A stretch of DNA of 30,292 bases from UBA917 sp964435085 (GTDB lineage Bacteria; Patescibacteriota; Patescibacteriia; Patescibacteriales; Patescibacteriaceae): NCBI GenBank assembly GCA_964435085.1, contig CAYSXQ010000012.1:1-30292 (forward strand). Direction: 5' to 3'. Shown piece by piece: positions 1 to 6,370 of the stretch. Position 1 is the first letter of the stretch; each line of letters starts with the position of its first letter. A model generated the notes under the pieces. The model worked only from the letters and a program-made list of their open reading frames with translations. It searched no databases and had not been told where the DNA came from. The translations under genes were made by a program, and so were the position numbers.

Positions 1-73
1 CCCAAGACTTATCAAGACCCGTTTCAGGACTGGCTGGGTAGGACTTAATTTGTTCAAATTTTGATTCGGGCAT
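1..73 (-). CDS. N-terminal fragment of an unrecognised protein, cut by the window edge
   Basis: An ATG at 73 opens a frame that runs leftward off the window, giving 24 residues that begin MPESKFEQIK and contain no stop. The fragment is too short to name. Support for a real start comes from a near-consensus promoter directly upstream (82-110), whose -10 box ends eight bases before the ATG. The mRNA would therefore start almost at the start codon, and there is no Shine-Dalgarno site. Confidence 0.55.
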   Translation of the reverse strand, partial: MPESKFEQIKSYPASPETGLDKSW

Positions 74-81
74 AGGTTGTT

Positions 82-110
82 ATTATACAACTTTTTTCAG
101 ATAAGACCAA
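82..110 (-). promoter_or_regulatory. Sigma70-type promoter of the left-edge gene
   Basis: On the minus strand, TTGGTC (105-110), a 17-base spacer and a perfect TATAAT (82-87). The expected transcription start falls at about 75-76, two or three bases before the ATG at 73. Confidence 0.6.
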
Positions 111-120
111 CTTTATTAAA

Positions 121-316
121 TGTCAAATTTCCAATGTCAAATCAAGTTCAAAGCTCTAATGTAAAATGATTCCGTCATTCTGGAGTGCAGCGTAGCGCAA
201 CGATAGAATCCCGTGCCATGAAGTGACCATTAGCCAAATCAAAACGAGATGCTATCACTCCACTTCGTTACGCTCCAGCATGACAGAGTAGAAAAGTATT
301 TAGATTTTGACATTAG
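121..316. repeat. Palindromic intergenic element upstream of corA
   Basis: This fills most of the 284-base gap between the left-edge gene and corA. The outer ends are inverted copies of an AATGTCAAAT-like motif (about 124-143 and 305-314). Inside, 174-210 and 248-284 form an imperfect inverted repeat of about 37 bases that starts GTCATTCTGGAG on one side and ends CTCCAGCATGAC on the other. The outer end resembles the right arm of the element at 16611-16917 (ATTTGACATTA). No coding potential is seen. Confidence 0.6.
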
Positions 317-342
317 AAACTATTTTATCTAATTAAAAATTA

Positions 343-351
343 TGCTATAAT
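343..351 (+). promoter_or_regulatory. Extended -10 promoter of corA, leaderless geometry
   Basis: TGC followed by a perfect TATAAT (346-351), with six bases between the box and the ATG at 358, so transcription should start at the start codon. No good -35 sits 17 bases upstream; the TGN extension probably compensates. Confidence 0.65.
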
Positions 352-357
352 TCTCCC

Positions 358-1323
358 ATGCCTGTCTATCAAAAAATTAGTTCAAAAATAGATCTCGTAA
401 CGATCAATAATCCTGGCACGGATAATCTGCTCGAGTGGTTTAATGTTACCAATGCTGGTAAGAACGAGATTGAGTTTTTGCGTAAGAAATTTGATTTTGA
501 TTTTCAACACCTCAAGGCTTCGGCAGCAACTACTTTTGCACAGCGACCGATGCTGATGGACGAAAAGAATTATCTTTTTATCATCCTACACTTCCCGATT
601 CTGATTAATGGTGTCATTACCGCTGGGGAACTAGAGATATTCATTGGTCGCGGCTATCTGGTCACCATCCATAATGGCAATTTGCCAGCTCTTAATAACC
701 TCTTCAACCTAGCCAAGAAAAATCCAGAGTCTCTACAGTCATATCACTTAGATTCTTCGTCAATCCTACTCTCAGAAATCATTGATCGCCTATTGCAAGC
801 TAACTACAGTATCCTTGATCAAAATGGCCTGAAGATTGACGAGGTAGAAGAAATCATTTTTGGTGATGATCAAAATAAAGCCATCAGTCAAATCTTGCAA
901 CTACGTCATAATATTATTAACATCCGCAAGATCTTACAGAGTCACAAGAACATCTTGAAAAAGCTTCGTGAAATAGAAAGCTCTATTGTGCCTGAAAAAG
1001 AAGTTAAAGATCATTACTCAGTACTCATCGAACACTCAATTCGCATCTGGGAAGTCTTAGAAAATCAGCGCGAGATGATCGAGGTTTTGAACTCTACCAA
1101 TGAGTCGCTGACTAATCACAAACTTAACTACATCATGAAAACTTTGACAGTCTTTTCGGTTATTGTCTTCCCACTAACATTGCTCGCTGCTATCTTTGGC
1201 ATGAATGCCAAGCACATGCCCTTTGTCGATGGTCCTTATGGCTTCTATATAATTCTGGGGATCATGGGCTTCATGAGTCTATTGATGTTAGTTTATTTCT
1301 CGAGGAAGAAATGGCTTAAATAA
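358..1323 (+). CDS. corA: CorA-family magnesium/cobalt transporter
   Basis: Inner-membrane divalent cation channel of the CorA family (Mg2+, possibly Co2+ or Ni2+). The 321-residue length is normal. The protein has a long soluble N-terminal domain, a charged helical stretch at about 130-240 that would form the stalk, and two C-terminal membrane helices. The signature GMN motif closes the first helix (about 281-283, within IFGMNAKHMPF), and the tail is positively charged (SRKKWLK). The start is fixed by the promoter, whose -10 box ends six bases before the ATG, and there is no Shine-Dalgarno site, so it is probably translated from a leaderless mRNA. It is monocistronic, with a strong terminator at 1344-1369. 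CorA homologues can also act as Zn2+ exporters (ZntB), so the ion is not proven. Confidence 0.93.
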   Translation: MPVYQKISSKIDLVTINNPGTDNLLEWFNVTNAGKNEIEFLRKKFDFDFQHLKASAATTFAQRPMLMDEKNYLFIILHFPILINGVITAGELEIFIGRGYLVTIHNGNLPALNNLFNLAKKNPESLQSYHLDSSSILLSEIIDRLLQANYSILDQNGLKIDEVEEIIFGDDQNKAISQILQLRHNIINIRKILQSHKNILKKLREIESSIVPEKEVKDHYSVLIEHSIRIWEVLENQREMIEVLNSTNESLTNHKLNYIMKTLTVFSVIVFPLTLLAAIFGMNAKHMPFVDGPYGFYIILGIMGFMSLLMLVYFSRKKWLK

Positions 1324-1343
1324 GTCAAGAAAACAAAGCAAAA

Positions 1344-1369
1344 AGAGCTTAGATAACTAAGCTCTTTTT
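1344..1369 (+). terminator. Rho-independent terminator of corA
   Basis: A perfect 9-base stem (AGAGCTTAG / CTAAGCTCT, 1344-1352 and 1357-1365) with a 4-base loop, followed by a T run. An A run on the left side would also allow function on the minus strand. Confidence 0.85.
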
Positions 1370-1377
1370 GCTATTAA

Positions 1378-1447
1378 TTGACAAATTTATTAAATACTGT
1401 AACAATATGCATTATCAAATTGTTCTTTTTTAAATATTCTACAGGAG
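1378..1447 (+). promoter_or_regulatory. Promoter and leader with GTTCTTT motif and Shine-Dalgarno site
   Basis: TTGACA at 1378-1383 and a weak -10 (TAACAAT, about 1400-1406). GTTCTTT follows at 1422-1428, and GGAG at 1444-1447 lies six bases before the ATG at 1454. The TTGACA-to-ATG distance is 76 bases, the same as in front of the histidine kinase at 28237, and both share TTGACAAATT, GTTCTTTTT and GGAGACTG. Confidence 0.55.
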
Positions 1448-1453
1448 ACTGAG

Positions 1454-1963
1454 ATGAACGCACAGACCACGACTGAAGTGACTTTGAGTGGAGAAAAAGT
1501 ACCAGAATCTTGGCAACAAGATCGCAAGTTAATAAGAAGGCTTTTTTGTGGGCAAGCGATTGACGTTATTGAGATAGAGACCGAACATTTAAAGTTAAGG
1601 AATCAGCCTTCAGGCTTTCCGAGACGGCATCATCATTTCTTTTGCTTCAATTCCTTTGATCAAGGAACTAGAGAATTACTTTATCACGAGACGATTGATC
1701 CTCATGAAGAAGCAACAATATCAACCCAACCCCTAGATAGACTGATTGAAAAGATTCAATACTTAGCTTATCTAATGAACTCTAAGGCTAACTATTGGCC
1801 ACGCAGTACGGTAATAACAACCCCTAACATCAAGAATGAAAATGACTATTTTAGTGATTTAATTCATGATCTAGAGGGTTACGATAGTAAAAACTACACG
1901 ATTCAGAATATTAAAAAACACAGAATTCATATCAGTGGTGAATACACCAACGGAGCTAGCTAG
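1454..1963 (+). CDS. Unrecognised 169-residue cytoplasmic protein
   Basis: I do not recognise the family. The sequence is hydrophilic, with no signal peptide or membrane segment. A basic/histidine cluster (RRHHH, residues 57-61) is followed by two aromatic residues and Cys64 and could bind metal or nucleic acid, but this is speculation. The start is well supported by GGAG six bases upstream of the ATG. The gene has its own promoter and terminator and stands alone between corA and the convergent cysS. Its last codons (AGC, TAG) lie inside the terminator palindrome, so the RNA hairpin overlaps the stop codon. Its leader closely resembles that of the histidine kinase at 28237, which hints at shared regulation. 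Confidence 0.8.
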   Translation: MNAQTTTEVTLSGEKVPESWQQDRKLIRRLFCGQAIDVIEIETEHLKLRNQPSGFPRRHHHFFCFNSFDQGTRELLYHETIDPHEEATISTQPLDRLIEKIQYLAYLMNSKANYWPRSTVITTPNIKNENDYFSDLIHDLEGYDSKNYTIQNIKKHRIHISGEYTNGAS

Positions 1964-1974
1964 CTCCGTTTTTT
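1950..1974 (+). terminator. Terminator overlapping the 3' end of the coding sequence
   Basis: A 20-base perfect palindrome (1950-1969, halves ACGGAGCTAG / CTAGCTCCGT) followed by a T run to 1974. It contains the stop codon of the gene ending at 1963, and its T run reaches the cysS stop codon at 1973-1975. The minus side has no comparable T run, so it mainly serves the plus strand. Confidence 0.8.
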
Positions 1975-3376
1975 ATTTGCCTTTAGCAATGAGGCTAAAG
2001 TTGTCGCCAGCTTGGTCTTTGATGAGGTAGCCTTTGGCTTCGATGTAGCCGCGGAGTTCGTCGGCGCGCGCCCAGTCTTTAGAAAGTTTGGCTTCGCGAC
2101 GGTTATTAGCTAGATCGATGACTTCTTGAGGGATAGTGACTAGAGTATCAAGGCCAAGACCAAGGACTTTGTCGAAGTCGAGCACAGTTGCTAATTTTTC
2201 TGAGGGAGAGAGAGTAGATTTTAATAATTCTTGGACGATGGCCAGAGCTTGAGGCAAGTTTAAATCATCATTGATGACAGTAAGGAACTTGTCGCGGAAT
2301 TCAGTATTCACTTCTGATTGCTCAAGGCCGAGGTCAGTGACTTGGTGATAGAGATGCTCAAGAGCATTGGCAGCACCTACCATAACTTCGTCGCCATATT
2401 CCATAGGCTTACGATAATGAACAGCTAGACAGGCATAGCGGTAGACTAATGGACTAATATTTTTCTTAAGCAAGGCGTTCTCTACAGTTAAAAAATTATC
2501 TTCACTCTTAGCCATCTTCTTGCCGCCGGCGATATTCAAAAAAGCACCGTGCAACCAGTAGTTAAAGAACTTGCTACCAGTAGCAGATTCAGACTGAGCG
2601 ATTTCGTTAGTATGGTGAATATTAATATGATCAATGCCGCCACAGTGAATGTCGAGCATGCCACTTAGATACTTCAAGCTCATGGCTGAGCACTCGAGGT
2701 GCCAACCAGGGAAACCAACTCCCCAAGGACTCTCCCACTCCATTTGACGCTGGCTGTTTTCGTCTTTTTCAATAGCCGTGCCAGAAAATTTCCAGAGCGC
2801 AAAGTCAGTAGGATTTTTCTTGTCTTGATTCTTCTCGACGCGTGCGCCTTCCTTGAGGTCTTCGAGTGGTAGATGTGAGAGCTTGTTGTACTCAGTTACT
2901 TTACTGGTATCGAAATAGACACCGTCAGCGGTATTGTAAGTAAAGCCCTTGGCTTCGAGAGTGCTAATCAGATAGATCTGCTCGCTGATATTGTCAGTGG
3001 CCTTACACCAGATGCTAGGCTCGATGATATTGAGCGCTTGTAAATCTTTCTTGAAAGCTTCGGTGTAGAATTCAGCAATCTCCCAAGCAGTCTTGCCTTC
3101 GCGCTTGGCGCCTAATTCTAATTTGTCTTCTCCCATGTCCATGTCGCCAGTTAGGTGGCCGACGTCAGTGATATTCATGACGTGCTTGACCTTGTAGGTA
3201 TTGTAAGTCAGGACACGCTTAAGCAGGTCTTCAAAAATGTAAGTACGGAGATTGCCTAGGTGAGCGTAGTTGTAGACAGTTGGACCGCAGGTGTAGAGTC
3301 CGACTTGGTCGTCGTTAATCGGTGTAAATTTTTCTTTACTGCGACTGAGAGTGTTGTAGAGGTTTAAATCAGACAT
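1973..3376 (-). CDS. cysS: Cysteinyl-tRNA synthetase
   Basis: Class I aminoacyl-tRNA synthetase that charges tRNA-Cys; 467 residues is a normal length. Near the N-terminus it has the zinc/substrate segment CGPTVYN, followed by the HIGH-box variant HLGN (within YAHLGNLRTY). Further zinc ligands are in LECSAMS and HCGGIDHINIHHTNE. The KMSKS loop reads KMAKS (GGKKMAKSEDNF), with the middle serine replaced by alanine. The C-terminal part carries the usual helical anticodon-binding DALR-type region. The start is an ATG with no Shine-Dalgarno site, about 38 bases downstream of the predicted transcription start. It is convergent with the unknown gene at 1454-1963 and divergent from the Gmad2-like gene at 3488. 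Confidence 0.97.
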   Translation of the reverse strand: MSDLNLYNTLSRSKEKFTPINDDQVGLYTCGPTVYNYAHLGNLRTYIFEDLLKRVLTYNTYKVKHVMNITDVGHLTGDMDMGEDKLELGAKREGKTAWEIAEFYTEAFKKDLQALNIIEPSIWCKATDNISEQIYLISTLEAKGFTYNTADGVYFDTSKVTEYNKLSHLPLEDLKEGARVEKNQDKKNPTDFALWKFSGTAIEKDENSQRQMEWESPWGVGFPGWHLECSAMSLKYLSGMLDIHCGGIDHINIHHTNEIAQSESATGSKFFNYWLHGAFLNIAGGKKMAKSEDNFLTVENALLKKNISPLVYRYACLAVHYRKPMEYGDEVMVGAANALEHLYHQVTDLGLEQSEVNTEFRDKFLTVINDDLNLPQALAIVQELLKSTLSPSEKLATVLDFDKVLGLGLDTLVTIPQEVIDLANNRREAKLSKDWARADELRGYIEAKGYLIKDQAGDNFSLIAKGK

Positions 3377-3420
3377 AAAAAGTTAGAAAGTCAAAAAGTA
3401 GAAAGTTTTAAAGTTTTTTT

Positions 3421-3449
3421 ATTGTAGCAAAGACATTATAAAGTAGCAA
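3421..3449 (-). promoter_or_regulatory. cysS promoter
   Basis: On the minus strand, TTGCTA (3444-3449), 17 bases, TACAAT (3421-3426). This predicts a leader of about 38 bases made of repeated ACTTTCTA / GACTTTCTA-like units without a ribosome binding site. Confidence 0.55.
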
Positions 3450-3450
3450 T

Positions 3451-3479
3451 TTGTCAGAAGATTATTTTTGTTTTATAAT
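3451..3479 (+). promoter_or_regulatory. Promoter of the Gmad2-like gene, leaderless geometry
   Basis: TTGTCA (3451-3456), a 17-base spacer, TATAAT (3474-3479). The transcription start should fall at 3486-3488, that is at the second in-frame ATG (3488) and downstream of the first (3482). It lies back to back with the cysS promoter; the two -35 boxes are one base apart. Confidence 0.65.
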
Positions 3480-3487
3480 ATATGGAT

Positions 3488-3931
3488 ATGAAAGAAATAT
3501 CTACTAAGAAATTTATTATAATAGTTGGAGTAATCCTTGTACTGGCCATTGCAGCTGTATTGGGTTTCAGAATGATCAATGCTCGTAAAGCTAATTTAGA
3601 TAATAGCGCCAAGCCAGTAGAGCAGAAGAAGAGCTCTGGAGTGCCTCTAGGTATACTAATCACCGATCCGGACCTAAAGGCAACTGTTACTAGTCCAGTC
3701 CTAGTTAAGGGCTCAGCTGCAGCAGAAAACTTTGATCACAATGCGATTAACTTCAAGATTCTAGATGAGTCTGCTCAAGTTCTAGGAGAAGGATCTTCGA
3801 TCCCTGGCGACAAGCAAAGTGATGGCAATTTTGCCTTTGAAGCTCAAATTAGCTTCTCAAATCCAAAACCAGGCCTGGGCTTTATCATGATCAATGATAA
3901 TCCGAACTTTAAATTTCCGATTCAATTCTAA
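3488..3931 (+). CDS. Membrane-anchored Gmad2-like immunoglobulin-fold protein
   Basis: A short cytoplasmic N-terminus, one membrane helix (about residues 8-28 of this start, IIIVGVILVLAIAAVLGF), a Lys/Ser linker, then a beta-rich extracellular domain of about 100 residues. The domain opens with ITDPDLKATVTSPVLVKG and closes with FPIQF. The order of elements (prolines, V.G.A turn, F.A.I.F strand, G.. DNPN turn) resembles the Gmad2 domain of the protein at 25171-25665, but it is more divergent and lacks the WFFEA motif. The in-frame ATG at 3482 is the longest start. I chose 3488 because promoter geometry puts the mRNA 5' end there. Its partner is unknown. Confidence 0.8.
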   Translation: MKEISTKKFIIIVGVILVLAIAAVLGFRMINARKANLDNSAKPVEQKKSSGVPLGILITDPDLKATVTSPVLVKGSAAAENFDHNAINFKILDESAQVLGEGSSIPGDKQSDGNFAFEAQISFSNPKPGLGFIMINDNPNFKFPIQF

Positions 3932-3952
3932 CGTTTGCCTAAATTGATAATA

Positions 3953-3979
3953 AAAAAACGACCTAACTGGTCGTTTTTT
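3953..3979. terminator. Bidirectional terminator
   Basis: Stem AAAAAACGACC / GGTCGTTTTTT (3953-3963 and 3969-3979) with loop TAACT. T runs on both strands let it end both the rightward Gmad2-like gene and the leftward tRNA transcript. Confidence 0.85.
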
Positions 3980-4013
3980 CTTTCCCCTCCTTAATAAGGG
4001 GAGGATTATCTTG

Positions 4014-4085
4014 AGCCGAAAAGAGGACTCGAACCCCCAACCTACGGTTTACAAAACCGTTGCTCTACCATTGAGCTATTTCGGC
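4014..4085 (-). tRNA. tRNA-Thr (anticodon TGT)
   Basis: Read on the minus strand this folds into a full cloverleaf. It has acceptor GCCGAAA / TTTCGGC, D stem GCTC / GAGC, anticodon stem ACGGT / ACCGT with loop TTTGTAA (anticodon TGT, reading ACA), and a T arm with GTTCGAG. The discriminator base is T. No CCA is encoded, so the end must be added by a nucleotidyltransferase. Confidence 0.92.
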
Positions 4086-4095
4086 AAAGACCTAG

Positions 4096-4167
4096 TGCGC
4101 CGTGCTGGATTCGAACCAGCGACCTTATGCTTAAAAGGCATTTGCTCTACCACTGAGCTAACAGCGC
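4096..4167 (-). tRNA. tRNA-Lys (anticodon TTT)
   Basis: A minus-strand cloverleaf with acceptor GCGCTGT / ACGGCGC (one T-G wobble), D stem GCTC / GAGC, anticodon loop CTTTTAA (anticodon TTT), and T arm GCTGG / CCAGC with loop TTCGAAT. The outermost anticodon-stem pair is A-A. Discriminator A; no encoded CCA. It lies 10 bases upstream of tRNA-Thr and is probably co-transcribed with it. Confidence 0.92.
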
Positions 4168-4187
4168 GCATTTAGCTGTAAAACAAT

Positions 4188-4209
4188 AAAAAAGGGACAA
4201 TCTTGACCC
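4188..4209 (-). terminator. Short hairpin plus T run between promoter and tRNA genes
   Basis: On the minus strand GGGTCAAGATTGTCCC is followed by TTTTTT. The stem is short and interrupted (GGG/CCC, a T-T mismatch, then CA/TG). It may terminate readthrough from the pilin-like operon, but it lies downstream of a promoter at 4225-4253, so it could also act as an attenuator or simply be leader sequence removed during tRNA processing. Confidence 0.4.
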
Positions 4210-4224
4210 AAATTTATGATTTTT

Positions 4225-4253
4225 AGCATAACAGTTTATTTAAAAATTTGCAA
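4225..4253 (-). promoter_or_regulatory. Probable promoter of the tRNA-Lys/tRNA-Thr unit
   Basis: On the minus strand TTGCAA (4248-4253), 17 bases, TATGCT (4225-4230), about 58 bases upstream of tRNA-Lys. A 6-base stem hairpin (TGGCTA / TAGCCA, 4258-4273) just upstream may separate it from the operon ending at 4295. Confidence 0.5.
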
Positions 4254-4294
4254 GACTTGGCTAGTAATAGCCACAAAAAGCTGCTTTTAAGAAA

Positions 4295-5485
4295 TTAAAT
4301 GAGTCCTACGACTTCTAATAAGAAGCCGGCTGCAATATAGGAAATAAAGATAATTACGAGGCCAGCTGTTGACCAGACCATAATACCCTTCGCCTTCTTG
4401 ATCTTAGTGTCATTACCCATGGCCGTCATCCAAGTAAAACCAGCATAGACAAACATCAACAAGGCGATGGTACCAAGGATCGATAATAAGACACTGATAA
4501 CCTTAGCGATGACTGTAGCAGGATTATAAGCAGCGTATTTGAGTGGGTCAGTAGGGATGGTGAATTCGAAGAGTGGATTGATGCCGGCACCTACCTTGGT
4601 GACGCCTGGACCAGTAGGGGTATCCTTACTCGCAGTAGGATCATTTTCGCATAGACCATCACTACCATTCACTTGCTGACCGATCTGAAATGAATCAACT
4701 GTACAATTCAACCTCTTAAAACAATAATGTGCACAATCACTTTTGCTGTTAGCGGAGTAAGCAAGCTTGCCCTTAGTAACAGACTCACTAATCCTCTCGT
4801 CAGGTGTGAAGCTGATCTGACAACAGCCAGAACTGGCTGACTTACATGACTTGTTTACAGTATCAACTGTGGCACCGGCTACAAAAAAATTTTGACATTT
4901 CTCAGTGCTAGAAAAGCTTGATAAGTCTTTGCAAGTGTTTAAACACTGAGTAGAGTTAGCTGAATTAAAGACCTCAATTCTATCCAAGCCTAGATCTCCC
5001 CAGTGCACTCGCTTGCAGCAGCCAGGATTAGGATCGATTGTTGTCTTGGCAACGCACGTATTAGTACTTAAATCGGCTACTAGACCCTGAGTGAAGGTCT
5101 TTTTTCTAATACTAACAAACTTACTAGCATAGTAGTAGCACTCGGTAGTACTGTTGGCATTATAAACCAGATCATAGTCACGATTCTCTGCTCCATTAAC
5201 GTAAGTGATACTGCAGCAACCAGAGCTGTCAGCTATACAATTTTTATTAGCTATGTCAGTAGGAGTATTGGCACTGTAGTAATTCTGACAATTAGAAAGC
5301 TTGGCGCAACTTTCCAAACACTTGTCACTATCGGCAGCAGGAAAGGTTTGTATGTTGAAAATGCTCTTATCTGTGTCCCATTGAATAAATTTACAGCAAC
5401 CAGAATCAACAGCTAGAGCACTGTTTGCTGTAAATAAAAAATAAGAGATGGCAAGTAAAATAAATACAAAGAATGTTTTTCTCAT
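4295..5485 (-). CDS. Secreted cysteine-repeat protein with C-terminal VirB2/TrbC-like membrane domain
   Basis: 396 residues from the ATG at 5485. A signal peptide covers residues 1-25, ending NSALA. Residues 29-280 hold four repeats, each opening with Gly-Cys-Cys (Cys 30/31, 90/91, 156/157, 221/222) at a period of 60-66. Units 1, 3 and 4 have six cysteines (CC, a C-x3-C pair, two more); unit 2 keeps four. All 22 mature cysteines lie in this ectodomain, pointing to disulfide-bonded modules outside the cell. Residues 320-396 form two membrane helices around a short polar loop with GND. This end is closely similar to the whole mature 122-residue protein encoded just upstream (shared Y.GF.W.T..GND, SYIA.GF.L). 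An upstream in-frame ATG at 5548 lies inside that gene; 5485, two bases after its stop, fits the signal peptide. The pilin-like function is inferred. Confidence 0.85.
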   Translation of the reverse strand: MRKTFFVFILLAISYFLFTANSALAVDSGCCKFIQWDTDKSIFNIQTFPAADSDKCLESCAKLSNCQNYYSANTPTDIANKNCIADSSGCCSITYVNGAENRDYDLVYNANSTTECYYYASKFVSIRKKTFTQGLVADLSTNTCVAKTTIDPNPGCCKRVHWGDLGLDRIEVFNSANSTQCLNTCKDLSSFSSTEKCQNFFVAGATVDTVNKSCKSASSGCCQISFTPDERISESVTKGKLAYSANSKSDCAHYCFKRLNCTVDSFQIGQQVNGSDGLCENDPTASKDTPTGPGVTKVGAGINPLFEFTIPTDPLKYAAYNPATVIAKVISVLLSILGTIALLMFVYAGFTWMTAMGNDTKIKKAKGIMVWSTAGLVIIFISYIAAGFLLEVVGLI

Positions 5486-5487
5486 AA

Positions 5488-5856
5488 TCAAATCACGCCT
5501 AAAGTTTGTAAGATAAAACCAACGGCAATATACGACAAAAAAACACAAATCAAACCAACCGCAGCCCAGAACATAGTATCTGTACCAGCACTCACCTTCT
5601 TGTCATTGCCAGCTGAAGTTAGCCACTGGAAACCGCCATAGAAAAATAAAGCTAGAGCAAGAGCACCGATGATCTTGAGAAGCCAGCTAATGACATTACC
5701 AATTAGACCAGGAATACTGTTGCTGTTGAGCGGGTTGGTAATACTAATAACCTTAGGATTGACGCCGGCAGCCCCTGCTGGGCTTACCGTCATAAGAATA
5801 AACAGAGGCAAGCACAGACAAAGTAGAAATAGAGTTAAAAATTTAAATAGTTGCAT
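5488..5856 (-). CDS. VirB2/TrbC-like pilin-type membrane protein
   Basis: 122 residues: an N-terminal signal-like helix (residues 1-30, ending SPAGAAG), a short polar segment rich in Asn/Pro/Ser, then two hydrophobic helices. The helices are separated by a polar loop, WLTSAGNDKKVSAGTD. This is the architecture of small pilin subunits of type IV secretion systems and of the many similar proteins encoded by CPR genomes. No VirB4-type ATPase or other secretion gene is present here, so a secretion role is not supported locally. It is the first gene of an operon with the cysteine-repeat protein, two bases apart. The promoter places the mRNA 5' end at the ATG (leaderless). It ends in TGA. Confidence 0.82.
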   Translation of the reverse strand: MQLFKFLTLFLLCLCLPLFILMTVSPAGAAGVNPKVISITNPLNSNSIPGLIGNVISWLLKIIGALALALFFYGGFQWLTSAGNDKKVSAGTDTMFWAAVGLICVFLSYIAVGFILQTLGVI

Positions 5857-5862
5857 AAGTTG

Positions 5863-5891
5863 ATTATACAGAAAAGAGAGGTTTTTGTAAA
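5863..5891 (-). promoter_or_regulatory. Promoter of the pilin-like operon, leaderless geometry
   Basis: On the minus strand TTTACA (5886-5891), 17 bases, TATAAT (5863-5868), then exactly six bases to the ATG at 5856. The -35 box is embedded in the terminator hairpin of the preceding gene, so terminator and promoter share DNA. Confidence 0.7.
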
Positions 5892-5899
5892 ACCTCTCT
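5871..5899 (-). terminator. Terminator of the gene at 5915-6352
   Basis: Stem of 11 bases (AGAGAGGTTTT / AAAACCTCTCT, 5875-5885 and 5889-5899) with a 3-base loop and a short T run on the minus strand. Confidence 0.75.
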
Positions 5900-5914
5900 T
5901 GATGGCAGCAAGTC

Positions 5915-6352
5915 CTAATTCAACTTAGAGAAGACGTAGGCCTTGGTAGTGTTACTGCTTGTCGGAATAATTTGAATGCGATCAGCCGTGGCCTTAGGGT
6001 CAAAACTGCCAAATGGAAGAAATCTTTCGCCTTTGTATACTCCCTGATAATAGATAACGACTCTAACATCTTCGCTGGCGACAATAAAAAATTGATAACC
6101 TCGAGTAATACCAATCAAAAAGGAAGGGCCGCTCATGGCGTAGTTTTGGCTGTTGAAGCCGGCTGTTTGAAAACGAAAGAGATAGTTATCAAAAAGAACT
6201 TCACGAGGAGTAGGAGTGAAGACTATGCGAAACAAATAAACCACCAAGAAACAGAGAGCGATGCCAAGACTTAGAAATAAAGCGACTTTTGACCAGAGCT
6301 TGAGGCCTTTGGCAAATTTTGACTTAGACTTAACAGCAGTTGCTGGCGCCAT
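5915..6352 (-). CDS. Unrecognised single-pass membrane protein
   Basis: 145 residues from the ATG at 6352. A basic N-terminus (MAPATAVKSKSKFAKGLKL) is followed by a strong membrane helix (about 25-48), then an extracytoplasmic domain of about 95 residues rich in beta-forming and aromatic residues (FFIVASEDVRVVIYYQGVYKG). No family is recognised. The longer frame starting at 6379 is rejected because AGAGGA lies seven bases before the 6352 ATG. Transcription starts from its own promoter (6395-6423). It lies directly upstream of the pilin-like operon but is separated from it by a terminator; a role in the same surface structure is a guess. Confidence 0.78.
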   Translation of the reverse strand: MAPATAVKSKSKFAKGLKLWSKVALFLSLGIALCFLVVYLFRIVFTPTPREVLFDNYLFRFQTAGFNSQNYAMSGPSFLIGITRGYQFFIVASEDVRVVIYYQGVYKGERFLPFGSFDPKATADRIQIIPTSSNTTKAYVFSKLN

Positions 6353-6370
6353 GATGATTCCTCTAAATGT

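Noticed and set aside
307..312. TTGACA as the -35 box of corA
   Set aside because: It is 33 bases from the TATAAT box, far beyond the usual 16-18, and belongs to the end of the palindromic element.
1973..2100. cysS read as damaged because its KMSKS loop is KMAKS and its end overlaps a terminator
   Set aside because: The frame is intact with all zinc and HIGH-type residues; the Ser-to-Ala variant is tolerated in class I synthetases, and only the terminator T run touches the stop codon.
3982..4006. Second hairpin CCCCTCC / GGGGAGG after the Gmad2-like gene
   Set aside because: The halves do not pair in register beyond four or five bases and there is no T run; the terminator at 3953-3979 suffices.
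5488..5490. TGA recoded as glycine, as in Gracilibacteria or Absconditabacteria
   Set aside because: TGA ends genes at sensible places (5488-5490, and 14021-14023 in an ATGA overlap) and no conserved protein contains an internal TGA; the standard code fits.
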